This document shows positions 20,542 through 28,348 of a DNA stretch of 64,000 nt, piece by piece. Source of the stretch: Pseudoxanthomonas jiangsuensis (GTDB lineage: Bacteria > Pseudomonadota > Gammaproteobacteria > Xanthomonadales > Xanthomonadaceae). The stretch spans positions 45,522 through 109,521 of the forward strand of contig NZ_PDWL01000014.1 of assembly GCF_010093185.1 (NCBI RefSeq). Reading direction: 5' to 3'. The notes beneath the pieces are model-generated. The model searched no databases and had not been told where the DNA came from. It saw only the letters and a program-made list of their open reading frames with translations. Positions within the stretch are counted from its first letter, which is position 1. Every line of letters begins with the position of its first letter. Position numbers and translations under genes: made by a program.

Positions 20542-20970
20542 TCAGCCGGCGATGTAGCGCTGCAGCTGCTCCAGTTCCAGCTGCTGGTCGGCGATCACCG
20601 CCTTGACCAGGTCGCCGATGGAGATGACGCCGACCACGCGGCCCTGCTCCAGCACCGGCAGGTGGCGGATCCGGCGCTCGGTCATCAGCTGCATGCACAC
20701 CGGCACCGAGGTATCGGGCTCCACCGTGACCACCTGCGCGGTCATGATCGCGCTGGCCGGGGTGTCGGCCGAGGAGCGGCCCTGCAGGACCACCTTGCGG
20801 GCGTAGTCGCGCTCGGACAGGATCCCGGCCAGTTCCTCGCCGCGCAGCACGAGCACCGCGCCCACGGACTTCTGCGCCATCAGCCGGACGGCCTCCAGCA
20901 CCGGCGCCCCGGGCGCCACCGCGAACACCTCAGCCGGCTTGTCGGCCAGCAGCTGACGTACCGTGCGCAT
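20542..20970 (-). CDS. CBS-domain protein
   Basis: 142-aa cytoplasmic protein consisting of two CBS motifs (about residues 8-60 and 75-130; SERDYARKVVLQG and RHLPVLEQGRVVGVISIGDLV). Such stand-alone CBS pairs bind adenine nucleotides and act as energy sensors. ATG 20970 is chosen for its GGAGG (8 bases upstream); GTG 20979 is also in frame. The first 41 bases overlap the 3' end of the glycosyltransferase gene, so expression is probably linked. Confidence 0.92.
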   Translation of the reverse strand: MRTVRQLLADKPAEVFAVAPGAPVLEAVRLMAQKSVGAVLVLRGEELAGILSERDYARKVVLQGRSSADTPASAIMTAQVVTVEPDTSVPVCMQLMTERRIRHLPVLEQGRVVGVISIGDLVKAVIADQQLELEQLQRYIAG

Positions 20971-21961
20971 GGGCAGCACCTCCGTTCGCGAACCTTGGCG
21001 GCGAGGATACTCCTGCCGCGTCGGGTTGCCACGTCTCGACCAGGTACAAGGGGCGCTGCTTGGCTTCCTCGTACAGCCGGCCGAGGTATTCGCCGATCAG
21101 CCCCAGCGCGATCAGCTGCACGCCGCCCAGGAACATGATCACGACCATCATCGTCGGCCAGCCGGCCACCGGATCGCCCCACAGCAGGGTCTTGGCCAGG
21201 ACCACGCCCATGCCGGCGAACGCCAGCAGGGCGCTGGCCAGGCCCAGGTAGGTCGCGATCCGCAGGGGCGCGGTGGAAAAGCTGGTGATGCCTTCCAGGG
21301 CGAAGTTCCACAGCCGCCACAGGCCGAAGTTGCTGCGCCCGGCCAGGCGCGGCTGGCGCCGGTACGGCAGGGCGATGCGGCGGAAGCCGACCCAGCCGAA
21401 CAGTCCTTTCATGAAGCGGTGGCGCTCGCGCAACTGGCGCAAGGCGGCCAGCGCGCGCGGCGACAGCAGGCGGTAGTCGCCGGTATCGGCCGGCACCGGA
21501 GTGCGCGACAACCGCCCGATCAGCCGGTAGAACGCGGCCGCGGCGGCGCGCCGGATCCAGCCCTCGCCCTCGCGCGCGATCCGGGTGCCGTAGACGTCGT
21601 CGTAGCCCTGGCGCCAGAGCGCCACGAACTCGCCGATCAGCTCCGGTGGGTCCTGGCCGTCGGCGTCGAGGATCATCGCCGCGCCCTGCTCGACCAGGTC
21701 CAGGCCGGCGGTCAGCGCCGCCTCCTTGCCGAAATTGCGCGACAGCCGCAGCAGGGCCACCTCCGGATCGGCGGCGGCGATCGCCTGTAGCACCTCCCAG
21801 GTCGCGTCGGCGCTGCCATCGTCCACGTACAGCACCCGGGTCCGCACGCCGTCCACGCGGTCGAGTGCGGCGCGCAGGCGCGGATGCAGCAGGGGCAGCG
21901 ACGCGGCCTCGTTGCAGGCGGCCACCACCACGGTCAGCAGGTCGTCGGAACGGACATCCAT
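20930..21961 (-). CDS. Family 2 glycosyltransferase with two C-terminal membrane helices (GtrB/ArnC-like)
   Basis: 343-aa polyprenyl-phosphate sugar transferase type. The GT2 catalytic domain spans about residues 8-230: VVVAACNEAASLP, VDDGSADAT, LDADGQDPPE (the DxD-like metal site). Two hydrophobic helices (~240-265, 275-300) follow, then the family ending YLGRLYEEAKQRPLYLVE. Members transfer a sugar to undecaprenyl phosphate for lipopolysaccharide or O-antigen modification. About 30 residues beyond the usual end overlap the CBS gene; they may be dispensable. Confidence 0.93.
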   Translation of the reverse strand: MDVRSDDLLTVVVAACNEAASLPLLHPRLRAALDRVDGVRTRVLYVDDGSADATWEVLQAIAAADPEVALLRLSRNFGKEAALTAGLDLVEQGAAMILDADGQDPPELIGEFVALWRQGYDDVYGTRIAREGEGWIRRAAAAAFYRLIGRLSRTPVPADTGDYRLLSPRALAALRQLRERHRFMKGLFGWVGFRRIALPYRRQPRLAGRSNFGLWRLWNFALEGITSFSTAPLRIATYLGLASALLAFAGMGVVLAKTLLWGDPVAGWPTMMVVIMFLGGVQLIALGLIGEYLGRLYEEAKQRPLYLVETWQPDAAGVSSPPRFANGGAAHAHGTSAAGRQAG

Positions 21962-22006
21962 GCGCCGATGGTACGCAAGCGCGCACGGCGGCGGACAGCG
22001 GCCGCG

Positions 22007-22636
22007 CTACTCCAGCTGCCGCAGGTAGTCCTGTCCGCCGATCTGGCGCACCTGGCGCTGGATCCAGGCCGCGCGCTTCTGCACGTAGGGCCCCGGGCGG
22101 GCGGCGCTGTAGCGGCGCGGCGCCGGCAGCACCGCGGCCAGGCGCGCGCTCTCGCCCGCGGCCAGGCGCGAGGCGTCCTTGCGCCAGTAGCTGCGCGCCG
22201 CGGCCTGGGCGCCGTAGATGCCGTCGCCGAACTCGGCCACATTGACGTGTATCTCCAGGATCCGGCGCTTGGGCCACATCGCCTCGATCAGCAGCGTGTA
22301 CCACGCCTCCAGGCCCTTGCGCAGCCAGCTGCGGCCCTGCCAGAGGAACAGGTTCTTGGCCACCTGCTGGCTGAGGGTGCTGCCACCGCGCAGGCGCTTG
22401 CCCTTGGCGTTGTGGTCCAAAGCCTTCTCGATCGCCGCCAGGTCGAAGCCGGAATGGGTGGCGAAGTTCTGGTCCTCGGCCGCGATCACCGACAGCGGCA
22501 GAGAGGGTGCGATCGCCTCCAGGTCGCGCCAGTCGTAGACCACCCGGAAGCCCCACTCGCCCTGGCCCCAGGCCTCGGCCTGGCGGGCCAGCATGAAGGC
22601 CGAGGTCGGCGGATCGAGGAAGCGCAACACCGCCAC
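22007..22636 (-). CDS. mtgA: Monofunctional peptidoglycan transglycosylase (start probably further upstream)
   Basis: Polymerises lipid II into glycan strands (GT51). Catalytic motif [14 protein letters not shown] (family EDQ.F..H.GFD), then [17 protein letters not shown] and [13 protein letters not shown] are all intact. GTG 22636 is the first canonical start, but it removes the N-terminal anchor every MtgA has: the frame upstream encodes a basic stretch [12 protein letters not shown] and a helix [17 protein letters not shown] start at ATC 22750 would give 247 aa (ATT 22801 is also in frame), matching the family. The in-frame stop lies a few codons before 22801, with no ATG, GTG or TTG between. 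Confidence 0.93.
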   Translation of the reverse strand: MAVLRFLDPPTSAFMLARQAEAWGQGEWGFRVVYDWRDLEAIAPSLPLSVIAAEDQNFATHSGFDLAAIEKALDHNAKGKRLRGGSTLSQQVAKNLFLWQGRSWLRKGLEAWYTLLIEAMWPKRRILEIHVNVAEFGDGIYGAQAAARSYWRKDASRLAAGESARLAAVLPAPRRYSAARPGPYVQKRAAWIQRQVRQIGGQDYLRQLE

Positions 22637-22859
22637 CTGCAGCGCGGTGATGCCGACGAACAGGACCGGCAGCCACAGCAGCCGCCGCAGCCAGTGGCGG
22701 CGGCGGCGCGGCAGCGGGACGGCGCGGACGGCGTCGGGAGCGGTGTCGATGGCGCGGGCCTCGGTCGGTGCCCGGCCGGGATGGCGGACAAGCGGACGAA
22801 TGGTAGCGGCTGGCCGCCTTCACTTGGAAAGCCGGGCGGACGCCCGCATTGTGCTGGCC

Positions 22860-23792
22860 ATGGACAACGAAAACGCCTCCCTCTCTCCCGCCACCGCAGC
22901 CGACGGCGACGACCGCTGCGGGCGCTTCCTGCTGCCCGAAGCCGGCGTGCGCGGCGTCTACGTGCGCCTCCGCGGCAGCTGGCGCGAGCTGCTCTCGCAC
23001 GCGCACTACCCGCCCGGCGCGACCGCCCTGCTCGGCGAGGCATTGGCGGCGGCGACCCTGTTCACCGGCCACACCAAGGTCGAAGGCCGGCTGTCGGTGC
23101 AGGTCCGCGCCGGCGGGCCCCTGCGTTCGCTGTTCGCCGAGTGCACCGCCGCCGGCACCGTGCGCGGCATCGTCCAGCTCGACGAGGGCACAGACACCCC
23201 GCGCGCGCCCTCTGCCCTGGGCGAGGACGCCCTGCTGGCGGTGACCATCGAGAACCCGGGCCTGGACCCGCGCGAGCCGCAGCGCTACCAGAGCCTGGTC
23301 GCGCTGGGCGACGCCGGCTCGCTGGCGCAGGCCTTCGAGGATTACTTCCGCCAGTCCGAACAGTTGCCGACCCGGCTGCTGCTGGCCGCCGACGGCGACA
23401 CCGCCGCCGGGCTGATGCTGCAGAAGCTGCCGGGCGAGGAAGGCGATGCCGACGGCTGGGACCGCGCCGGCGCCCTGTTCGACACCCTCGGCGAAGCCGA
23501 ACTGCTGGCCACCGATCCGCAGGTGCTGGTGCATCGGCTGTTCCACCAGGAGCAGCCGGCCCTGCTGGGGGAGAAGCCGGTCCGCTTCGGCTGTTCCTGC
23601 TCACGCGAGCGGGTCGAGGCGATGCTGCGCAGCCTCGGCGAGGAGGAGGCGCGCGCGGCCGCCGAGGCGACCGGCGCTGTCGAGGTCCGCTGCGAGTTCT
23701 GCGGCCGCGAGTATCACTTCCCTTTGGCCGGGATCGGCGTATTGTTCGGGCAGCCATCGGCGAACGCGGAAGCGCCCGAAAGGCTGCAATAA
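22860..23792 (+). CDS. hslO: Redox-regulated chaperone Hsp33
   Basis: 310-aa holdase activated by oxidation. The N-terminal domain (RFLLPEAGVRGVYVRL) and the C-terminal zinc site are present: FGCSCSRERVE and RCEFCGREYHF supply the four redox cysteines (C-x-C and C-x2-C). TTGGAA (22824-22829) and CATTGT (22847-22852) are 17 bases apart and end 7 bases before the ATG, suggesting a leaderless mRNA. It is divergent from mtgA. Confidence 0.96.
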   Translation: MDNENASLSPATAADGDDRCGRFLLPEAGVRGVYVRLRGSWRELLSHAHYPPGATALLGEALAAATLFTGHTKVEGRLSVQVRAGGPLRSLFAECTAAGTVRGIVQLDEGTDTPRAPSALGEDALLAVTIENPGLDPREPQRYQSLVALGDAGSLAQAFEDYFRQSEQLPTRLLLAADGDTAAGLMLQKLPGEEGDADGWDRAGALFDTLGEAELLATDPQVLVHRLFHQEQPALLGEKPVRFGCSCSRERVEAMLRSLGEEEARAAAEATGAVEVRCEFCGREYHFPLAGIGVLFGQPSANAEAPERLQ

Positions 23793-23841
23793 AACGGTTC
23801 CATCAGTAACGGGCTCGACGGTTCCGGGGAGGGGCGGCGAC

Positions 23842-23870
23842 TTGTTAACCAAATGTAAATCGCCTAGCAT
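23842..23870 (+). promoter_or_regulatory. Sigma-70-type promoter of the secreted protein gene at 23927
   Basis: TTGTTA (23842-23847) and TAGCAT (23865-23870) are exactly 17 bases apart in an AT-rich patch that stands out from the surrounding GC. The coding sequence starts 56 bases downstream. Confidence 0.65.
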
Positions 23871-23926
23871 CGCTTTCCCGCCCTGGCGGGAACTGTCCTG
23901 CTGCCCGACGGTCTGAACCCCCGCCC

Positions 23927-24811
23927 ATGTCCTTGCGCCGCCTGCCACTGCTGGCCTGCCTGCTGACCGCGATGCTCGCGGCCACGGGTGCGCACGCCCA
24001 AAGCAAGGCCGGCGGCAACCAGGGCCAGACCGTGCTTCCGGTGTGGAACAAGGGCAGCGGCAAGGTCGAGGCCGTGCTGCTGCTGGAACCCACCGGCGAA
24101 GCCAGCCCCGGCGCGCGCTGGCGCTTCGGCAACCATTCGCTGGACGCCGCTTTCGGCCTGGATGCCGGCGACTCGCTGGGCCTGCTGTGCAGCAGCACCA
24201 GCGGCGCCAGCATCAGCAGCCTGGCCAGCCGCTGCCTGCTCGCCAGCCTCGGCGACGACCGCGGCGAAGCCAATGGTCGGCGCCTGGCCGCAACCACCTC
24301 CATCAGCCGCCAGAACGGCCGCTTCGGTTTCAGTGCCGGCACTACCCAGGGCACCGCCCTGCCGAGCTGGCTCAACACCGAAGGCGGCACCGCACTGGCC
24401 GCCGGCAATGGCCGGATCGAGCAGCACGACCTGCAGGTCTTCGGCCAGCGCGCCATCGGCACCGAAGCCTACGTCTCCATCGCCGGCACCTACGCCCGTG
24501 CGCGCCTGGTCCCGCTGGCCGAGGCCGCGCCCGGCCTGGTCGAGCGCTGGGACAGCAAGAGCCTGAGCGTCGGCGGCGGCTACGGTCCGTTCAGCGCCAA
24601 CATCATCGGCCGCGTGGTCGACGTGCCGGGCCAGCCCAGCAAGTGGGAAGGCCTGGGCCTGGGCCTGACCTGGCGCACGCCGTGGAGCGGCCAGCTCACC
24701 GTCGGTGCCGAGAACGTGGTGACCCGCGGCCGCAATCCCTTCGCACCGCCGACCAATGGCGAGGGCGACGAAGGCACCGTGCCTTACGTGCGGTACGAGC
24801 AGGGGCTGTAG
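23927..24811 (+). CDS. Secreted protein of unknown function, probably beta-rich outer-membrane type
   Basis: 294-aa protein with a clear signal peptide (MSLRRLPLLACLLTAMLAA...GAHA, cleavage before QSKAGG). The mature part has many alternating hydrophobic strands with Gly/Ser turns (RWRFGNHSLDAAFGLDAGD, RFGFSAGTTQ, EAYVSIAGTYARARL), as in small outer-membrane barrels, but the C-terminus (RYEQGL) lacks the terminal aromatic of classic porins. Three cysteines cluster early in the mature part. I do not recognise a named family. It has its own promoter and stands alone. Confidence 0.8.
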   Translation: MSLRRLPLLACLLTAMLAATGAHAQSKAGGNQGQTVLPVWNKGSGKVEAVLLLEPTGEASPGARWRFGNHSLDAAFGLDAGDSLGLLCSSTSGASISSLASRCLLASLGDDRGEANGRRLAATTSISRQNGRFGFSAGTTQGTALPSWLNTEGGTALAAGNGRIEQHDLQVFGQRAIGTEAYVSIAGTYARARLVPLAEAAPGLVERWDSKSLSVGGGYGPFSANIIGRVVDVPGQPSKWEGLGLGLTWRTPWSGQLTVGAENVVTRGRNPFAPPTNGEGDEGTVPYVRYEQGL

Positions 24812-25291
24812 AGCCAGCACCCCGGCAGCGGTGCCGCTTCGCACGGCCCCGGCCCTTTTTCCTGATCGATCACACGCTGGATCCGGATGGATCGGCAGCG
24901 CGCGCGCTGCGTGATGGCCCTGCCCCGCGCCGATGCGGATCGCACCCTGGCCCACCGATGCACATTTGCACTACCGAACCCAATCGGCCGGTTTGCGGCA
25001 TTCAACCGGGAATGCTCGGATTGGCAGGAGAAGGTTTCAAGGGAAATAGTTTCCCTATTCAGATAATGTCGCGGCGCACCATAAGGATGCAAAGCCGCGC
25101 CAAAACAGCGCATTCAGCACTTCGGTGGGGCCGCTCTTCCTCCACTTGCGCCGGCAGGAATTAACAACACTTTAATTCCCGGGCAAGCGCAACTATTATC
25201 GGCCCACCCCAGATGGGCAGTGGCCTCGCACCGGCCGTGCCTACAGGGCATCCAAGGACTCAACCGTCCCCAGAACAACCTGGAGAAGAGA
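24812..25291 (+). other. 480-base intergenic region before the TonB receptor
   Basis: No gene is firmly supported. Its right half is clearly AT-richer than its surroundings. Seen in it: a GGCCCCGGCC stem followed by five T (24856-24860), a possible weak terminator; an inverted repeat GGGAAA-TAG-TTTCCC (25041-25055) just before a -10-like GATAAT (25062-25067); a 25-codon ORF (25087-25164) starting ATAAGGATG; and the operator/promoter described separately at 25157-25199. Two promoter-like units in tandem suggest complex control of the receptor or a small RNA. Confidence 0.5.
25157..25199 (+). promoter_or_regulatory. Inverted-repeat operator and promoter of the TonB receptor gene
   Basis: GGAATTAA (25157-25164) and TTAATTCC (25172-25179) form a perfect 8-bp inverted repeat with a 7-base centre. 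Its right arm overlaps the -35-like TTAATT (25172-25177), 16 bases from the -10 TATTAT (25194-25199). Binding here should compete with RNA polymerase. The regulator is not encoded next door. Confidence 0.6.
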
Positions 25292-28174
25292 ATGAAGCAC
25301 AAGACCAACAAGCTGCGCGAGGCGATCGGCCTGGCACTCGCAGCGGGTGTCATCGGCGTGGCAGGCAATGCGTTCGCGCAGGACACCAACAGCGAAGTGA
25401 GGAGCCTGGACGCCGTGCAGGTGACCGGTTCGCGCGTGGCCCGTGTCGAAACCGAAACGGCCAGCCCGGTCGTGGTCATCGACCGCGCCGCCATCGAGCA
25501 GACCGGCAAGCTGACCCTGGGCGACCTGATCCAGGAAATGCCGGCCATGTCCGGCGCCCCGACCAACCCGCAGGTCAACAACGGTGGCGGCGACGGCTCC
25601 TCGACCATCGACCTGCGCGGCCTCGGCTCCGAGCGTACCCTGCTGCTGGTCAATGGCCGCCGCGTCGTCAACAGCGACGTCAACTCGATTCCGGCCTCGG
25701 CCGTGCAGCGCATCGAAATCCTGACCAGCGGCGCTTCGGCCGTGTACGGCTCGGATGCGGTCGCCGGCGTGGTCAACTTCATCCTGCGCCGCGACTTCGA
25801 GGGCCTGACCGGCTCGATCGACGTCGGCATGACCCCGAGCAAGCAGGACGGCCAGCGCACCGGCGGCTCGGTGACCTTCGGCCAGGCGGGCGACCGCGGC
25901 AACGTCATGGTCGGCCTGAACTACAACCAGTTCGACGGCATCTCCTCGGCCGACCGCGACTACTCCAAGGACGCGACCTACCTGTACAGCGGTGCGGTCA
26001 CCGTGTTCGGCTCCAGCCGCAACCCGAACGGCCGCATCTACTTCCCGGCCGGCAGTGCGCTGGCCACCCAGTACGGCTGTACTTCGGTGACTCTGACCCC
26101 GGGCGCCTCCGGCGGCTCGCAGAGCGACTACCGCTGCTACAACGGCGCCACCGATTCGTACAACTACCAGGCCGCCAACCTGATCATGACGCCGCAGGAG
26201 CGCACCAACGCGTTCTTCCTGGCCAACTACCAGATCAACGACCGCCTGAACGCGTTCGCCGAGGTCTACCACAACAAGACCTCCTCGAACTTCGCCATCG
26301 CCGCGCTGCCGTTCGACGCCAACAACGACGGCGTTTCGATCTCCGCCGACAACTACTACAACCCGTTCGGCCAGGATTTCGGCCCGGTTGCAGTCGGCAC
26401 GCCGCAGAACTTCCTGACCCGCTGGACCTCGCTGGGCCAGCGCCGCTCCTACTACGACACCACCACCTCGCAGGTGGTCGTGGGCCTGGAAGGCTTCGTC
26501 GGCGACACCTGGAAGTGGGACGCGGCCTACAACTACGGCCATTACTACAGCGAGAACACCAGCTACGGCTACGTGGACTACAACAGCCTGGCCGACGCGC
26601 TGGGCCCGTCGTTCATGGACACCGATGGCGTGGTCAAGTGCGGCACCGCCGGCAACGTGATCGCCGGCTGCACCCCGCTGAACATCTTCAACATCTTCGA
26701 CCCGACCTCGATCGAGATCATGAGCGCGGCCGAGGCCCGGCCGGTCTACTCGACCATGTACCAGACCCGCAGCTTCGAGGCCAACGCCTCGGGCGAGCTG
26801 TTCAGCCTGCCGGCCGGCGCGGTCCAGGCCGCGTTCGGCGCGTCCTGGCGCGAGGAGTACCAGAACAGCAAGGTCGACTACATCGCGATCGCCGACGAGT
26901 CCGGCCGCTGCATGATCTCGCAGGAAGCCTGCTCCTCGCCGGTCGGCGGCAAGTACGACGTGTCCGAGGTGTACGGCGAACTGTACGTGCCCCTGCTGGC
27001 CGACATGCCGTTCGCCCAGCTGCTGTCGCTGACCGTCGGCTCGCGCTACTCCGACTACAGCACCTTCGGCGACACCACCAACAGCAAGATCCAGCTGGAG
27101 TGGCGCCCGATCGACAACCTGCTGCTGCGCGGCACGGTGGCCGAAGTGTTCCGCGCCCCGACCATCGGCAACCTGTATGACGGCCCGCAGGGCGACGCCC
27201 CGCAGCTGCAGGACAAGTGCACCGGCTACGGTGCCGCCGGTACCCCGCGCGACCACGAGAACGCCTGCGGTGCGGGTGCGGGTGCCACCGCGATCCCGAC
27301 CACCGGCATCGCGCCGGCCGCCACCAGCCAGTCCAACGGCGTGTGGTCCGGTTCGGTCGCCGCCGGCTTCGACCTCAAGCCGGAATCGGGCAAGTCGTTC
27401 TCGTACGGCTTCGTCTACGACCCCGAGTTCGTCCCGGGCCTGTCGGTCAGCGTCGACTACTGGCGCCTGTACCTGAACGACACCATCACCCGCGCCGACG
27501 CCCAGATCGTGGTCGACACCTGCTACGCCGATGACAGCCACCCGTTCTGTGACTTCATCAACCGCTACGCGGACGGCCAGGTCGACTTCATCCGCGAGCC
27601 GATGGTGAACCTGGGCCGCCTGGATACCCAGGGCTGGGACATGGCGCTGCGCTACCGCCTGCCCGACACCGCCTGGGGCAACTGGATGTTCGGCCTGGAC
27701 GCCACCTACATCAGCCAGTACGACAACGACGTGAACCCGCTCAGCGAAGAAGATGCGGTCAAGCACATCGCCGGCACGTACAACAGCTCGTACGGCATGT
27801 ACGCGCGTACCCGCGGCCGCGTGTTCATCAACTGGAACAAGGGCGACCTGTCGCTGAACTGGCGTGCGCGCTACGTCAGCGGCTTCGAAATCGGCAGTGA
27901 CGACCCGACCCAGGGCGTCAGCGCCGACGCCGGCTGCCAGTACGACGACGCCTACTGCTACGAGCAGCGCTTCGACGATTACCTGGTCCACAGCTTCAGC
28001 GCCGCCTATGCGCTGCCCTGGTTCAACTCGAAGATCGAGCTGGGCCTGGACAACGCCTTCGACAAGCAGCCGCAGATCCTGTTCCAGAACAACGTGCTGA
28101 ACGCCAACACCGACGTGCAGACCTTCGATACGGTCGGCCGTTACCTGTGGGCGCGTTACACCTTCAACTTCTAA
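25292..28174 (+). CDS. TonB-dependent outer-membrane receptor
   Basis: 960-aa receptor: signal peptide of about 29 residues (ending NAFA), TonB-box-like LDAVQVTGSRV, plug domain to about residue 175 (IDLRGLGSERTLLLVNGRRV, ASAVYGSDAVAGVVNFILRRDF), and a 22-strand barrel ending in the aromatic signature RYTFNF. This plug type is the one abundant in Xanthomonadaceae and Caulobacter, often for carbohydrate or peptide uptake; no iron-siderophore signature is visible. SD GGAGAAGAGA precedes ATG 25292. It is followed by a strong terminator and then by a sulfotransferase and hydroxylases, which may modify the receptor or its ligand. Confidence 0.95.
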   Translation: MKHKTNKLREAIGLALAAGVIGVAGNAFAQDTNSEVRSLDAVQVTGSRVARVETETASPVVVIDRAAIEQTGKLTLGDLIQEMPAMSGAPTNPQVNNGGGDGSSTIDLRGLGSERTLLLVNGRRVVNSDVNSIPASAVQRIEILTSGASAVYGSDAVAGVVNFILRRDFEGLTGSIDVGMTPSKQDGQRTGGSVTFGQAGDRGNVMVGLNYNQFDGISSADRDYSKDATYLYSGAVTVFGSSRNPNGRIYFPAGSALATQYGCTSVTLTPGASGGSQSDYRCYNGATDSYNYQAANLIMTPQERTNAFFLANYQINDRLNAFAEVYHNKTSSNFAIAALPFDANNDGVSISADNYYNPFGQDFGPVAVGTPQNFLTRWTSLGQRRSYYDTTTSQVVVGLEGFVGDTWKWDAAYNYGHYYSENTSYGYVDYNSLADALGPSFMDTDGVVKCGTAGNVIAGCTPLNIFNIFDPTSIEIMSAAEARPVYSTMYQTRSFEANASGELFSLPAGAVQAAFGASWREEYQNSKVDYIAIADESGRCMISQEACSSPVGGKYDVSEVYGELYVPLLADMPFAQLLSLTVGSRYSDYSTFGDTTNSKIQLEWRPIDNLLLRGTVAEVFRAPTIGNLYDGPQGDAPQLQDKCTGYGAAGTPRDHENACGAGAGATAIPTTGIAPAATSQSNGVWSGSVAAGFDLKPESGKSFSYGFVYDPEFVPGLSVSVDYWRLYLNDTITRADAQIVVDTCYADDSHPFCDFINRYADGQVDFIREPMVNLGRLDTQGWDMALRYRLPDTAWGNWMFGLDATYISQYDNDVNPLSEEDAVKHIAGTYNSSYGMYARTRGRVFINWNKGDLSLNWRARYVSGFEIGSDDPTQGVSADAGCQYDDAYCYEQRFDDYLVHSFSAAYALPWFNSKIELGLDNAFDKQPQILFQNNVLNANTDVQTFDTVGRYLWARYTFNF

Positions 28175-28200
28175 GCTACACGCGATAACTGCAGTATCTT

Positions 28201-28236
28201 GGCCGCGCGGGTTTCCCGCGCGGCCTTTCTTTTTTT
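28201..28236 (+). terminator. Intrinsic terminator of the TonB receptor gene
   Basis: GGCCGCGCGGG-TTT-CCCGCGCGGCC is a perfect 11-bp stem with a three-base loop, followed at once by TTTCTTTTTTT. The clearest Rho-independent terminator in the window. Confidence 0.95.
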
Positions 28237-28288
28237 CCGGACAGGGCCAATGGTTCGCGCCGCCGTTCGGCGATACTTGCCATTCCCC

Positions 28289-28348
28289 ATGCGCGCCCCG
28301 CCGGGCGCCGCCGGCGCACCTGTCACCGCCCAGTCCGACATCGAATGA
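28289..28348 (+). CDS. Putative leader micro-ORF overlapping the sulfotransferase start
   Basis: ATG 28289 opens a 19-codon frame (MRAPPGAAGAPVTAQSDIE) whose TGA overlaps the ATG of the sulfotransferase as ATGA. A -10-like GATACT (28272-28277) lies 11 bases upstream of it. The sulfotransferase has no Shine-Dalgarno sequence, so translation could reach it by re-initiation from this frame. Only geometry supports it. Confidence 0.3.
   Translation: MRAPPGAAGAPVTAQSDIE

Noticed and set aside
28175..28344. Search for a RiPP-like precursor peptide between the receptor and the sulfotransferase
   Set aside because: Only a terminator and a 19-codon, Ala/Pro-rich micro-ORF are present; no leader/core pattern.
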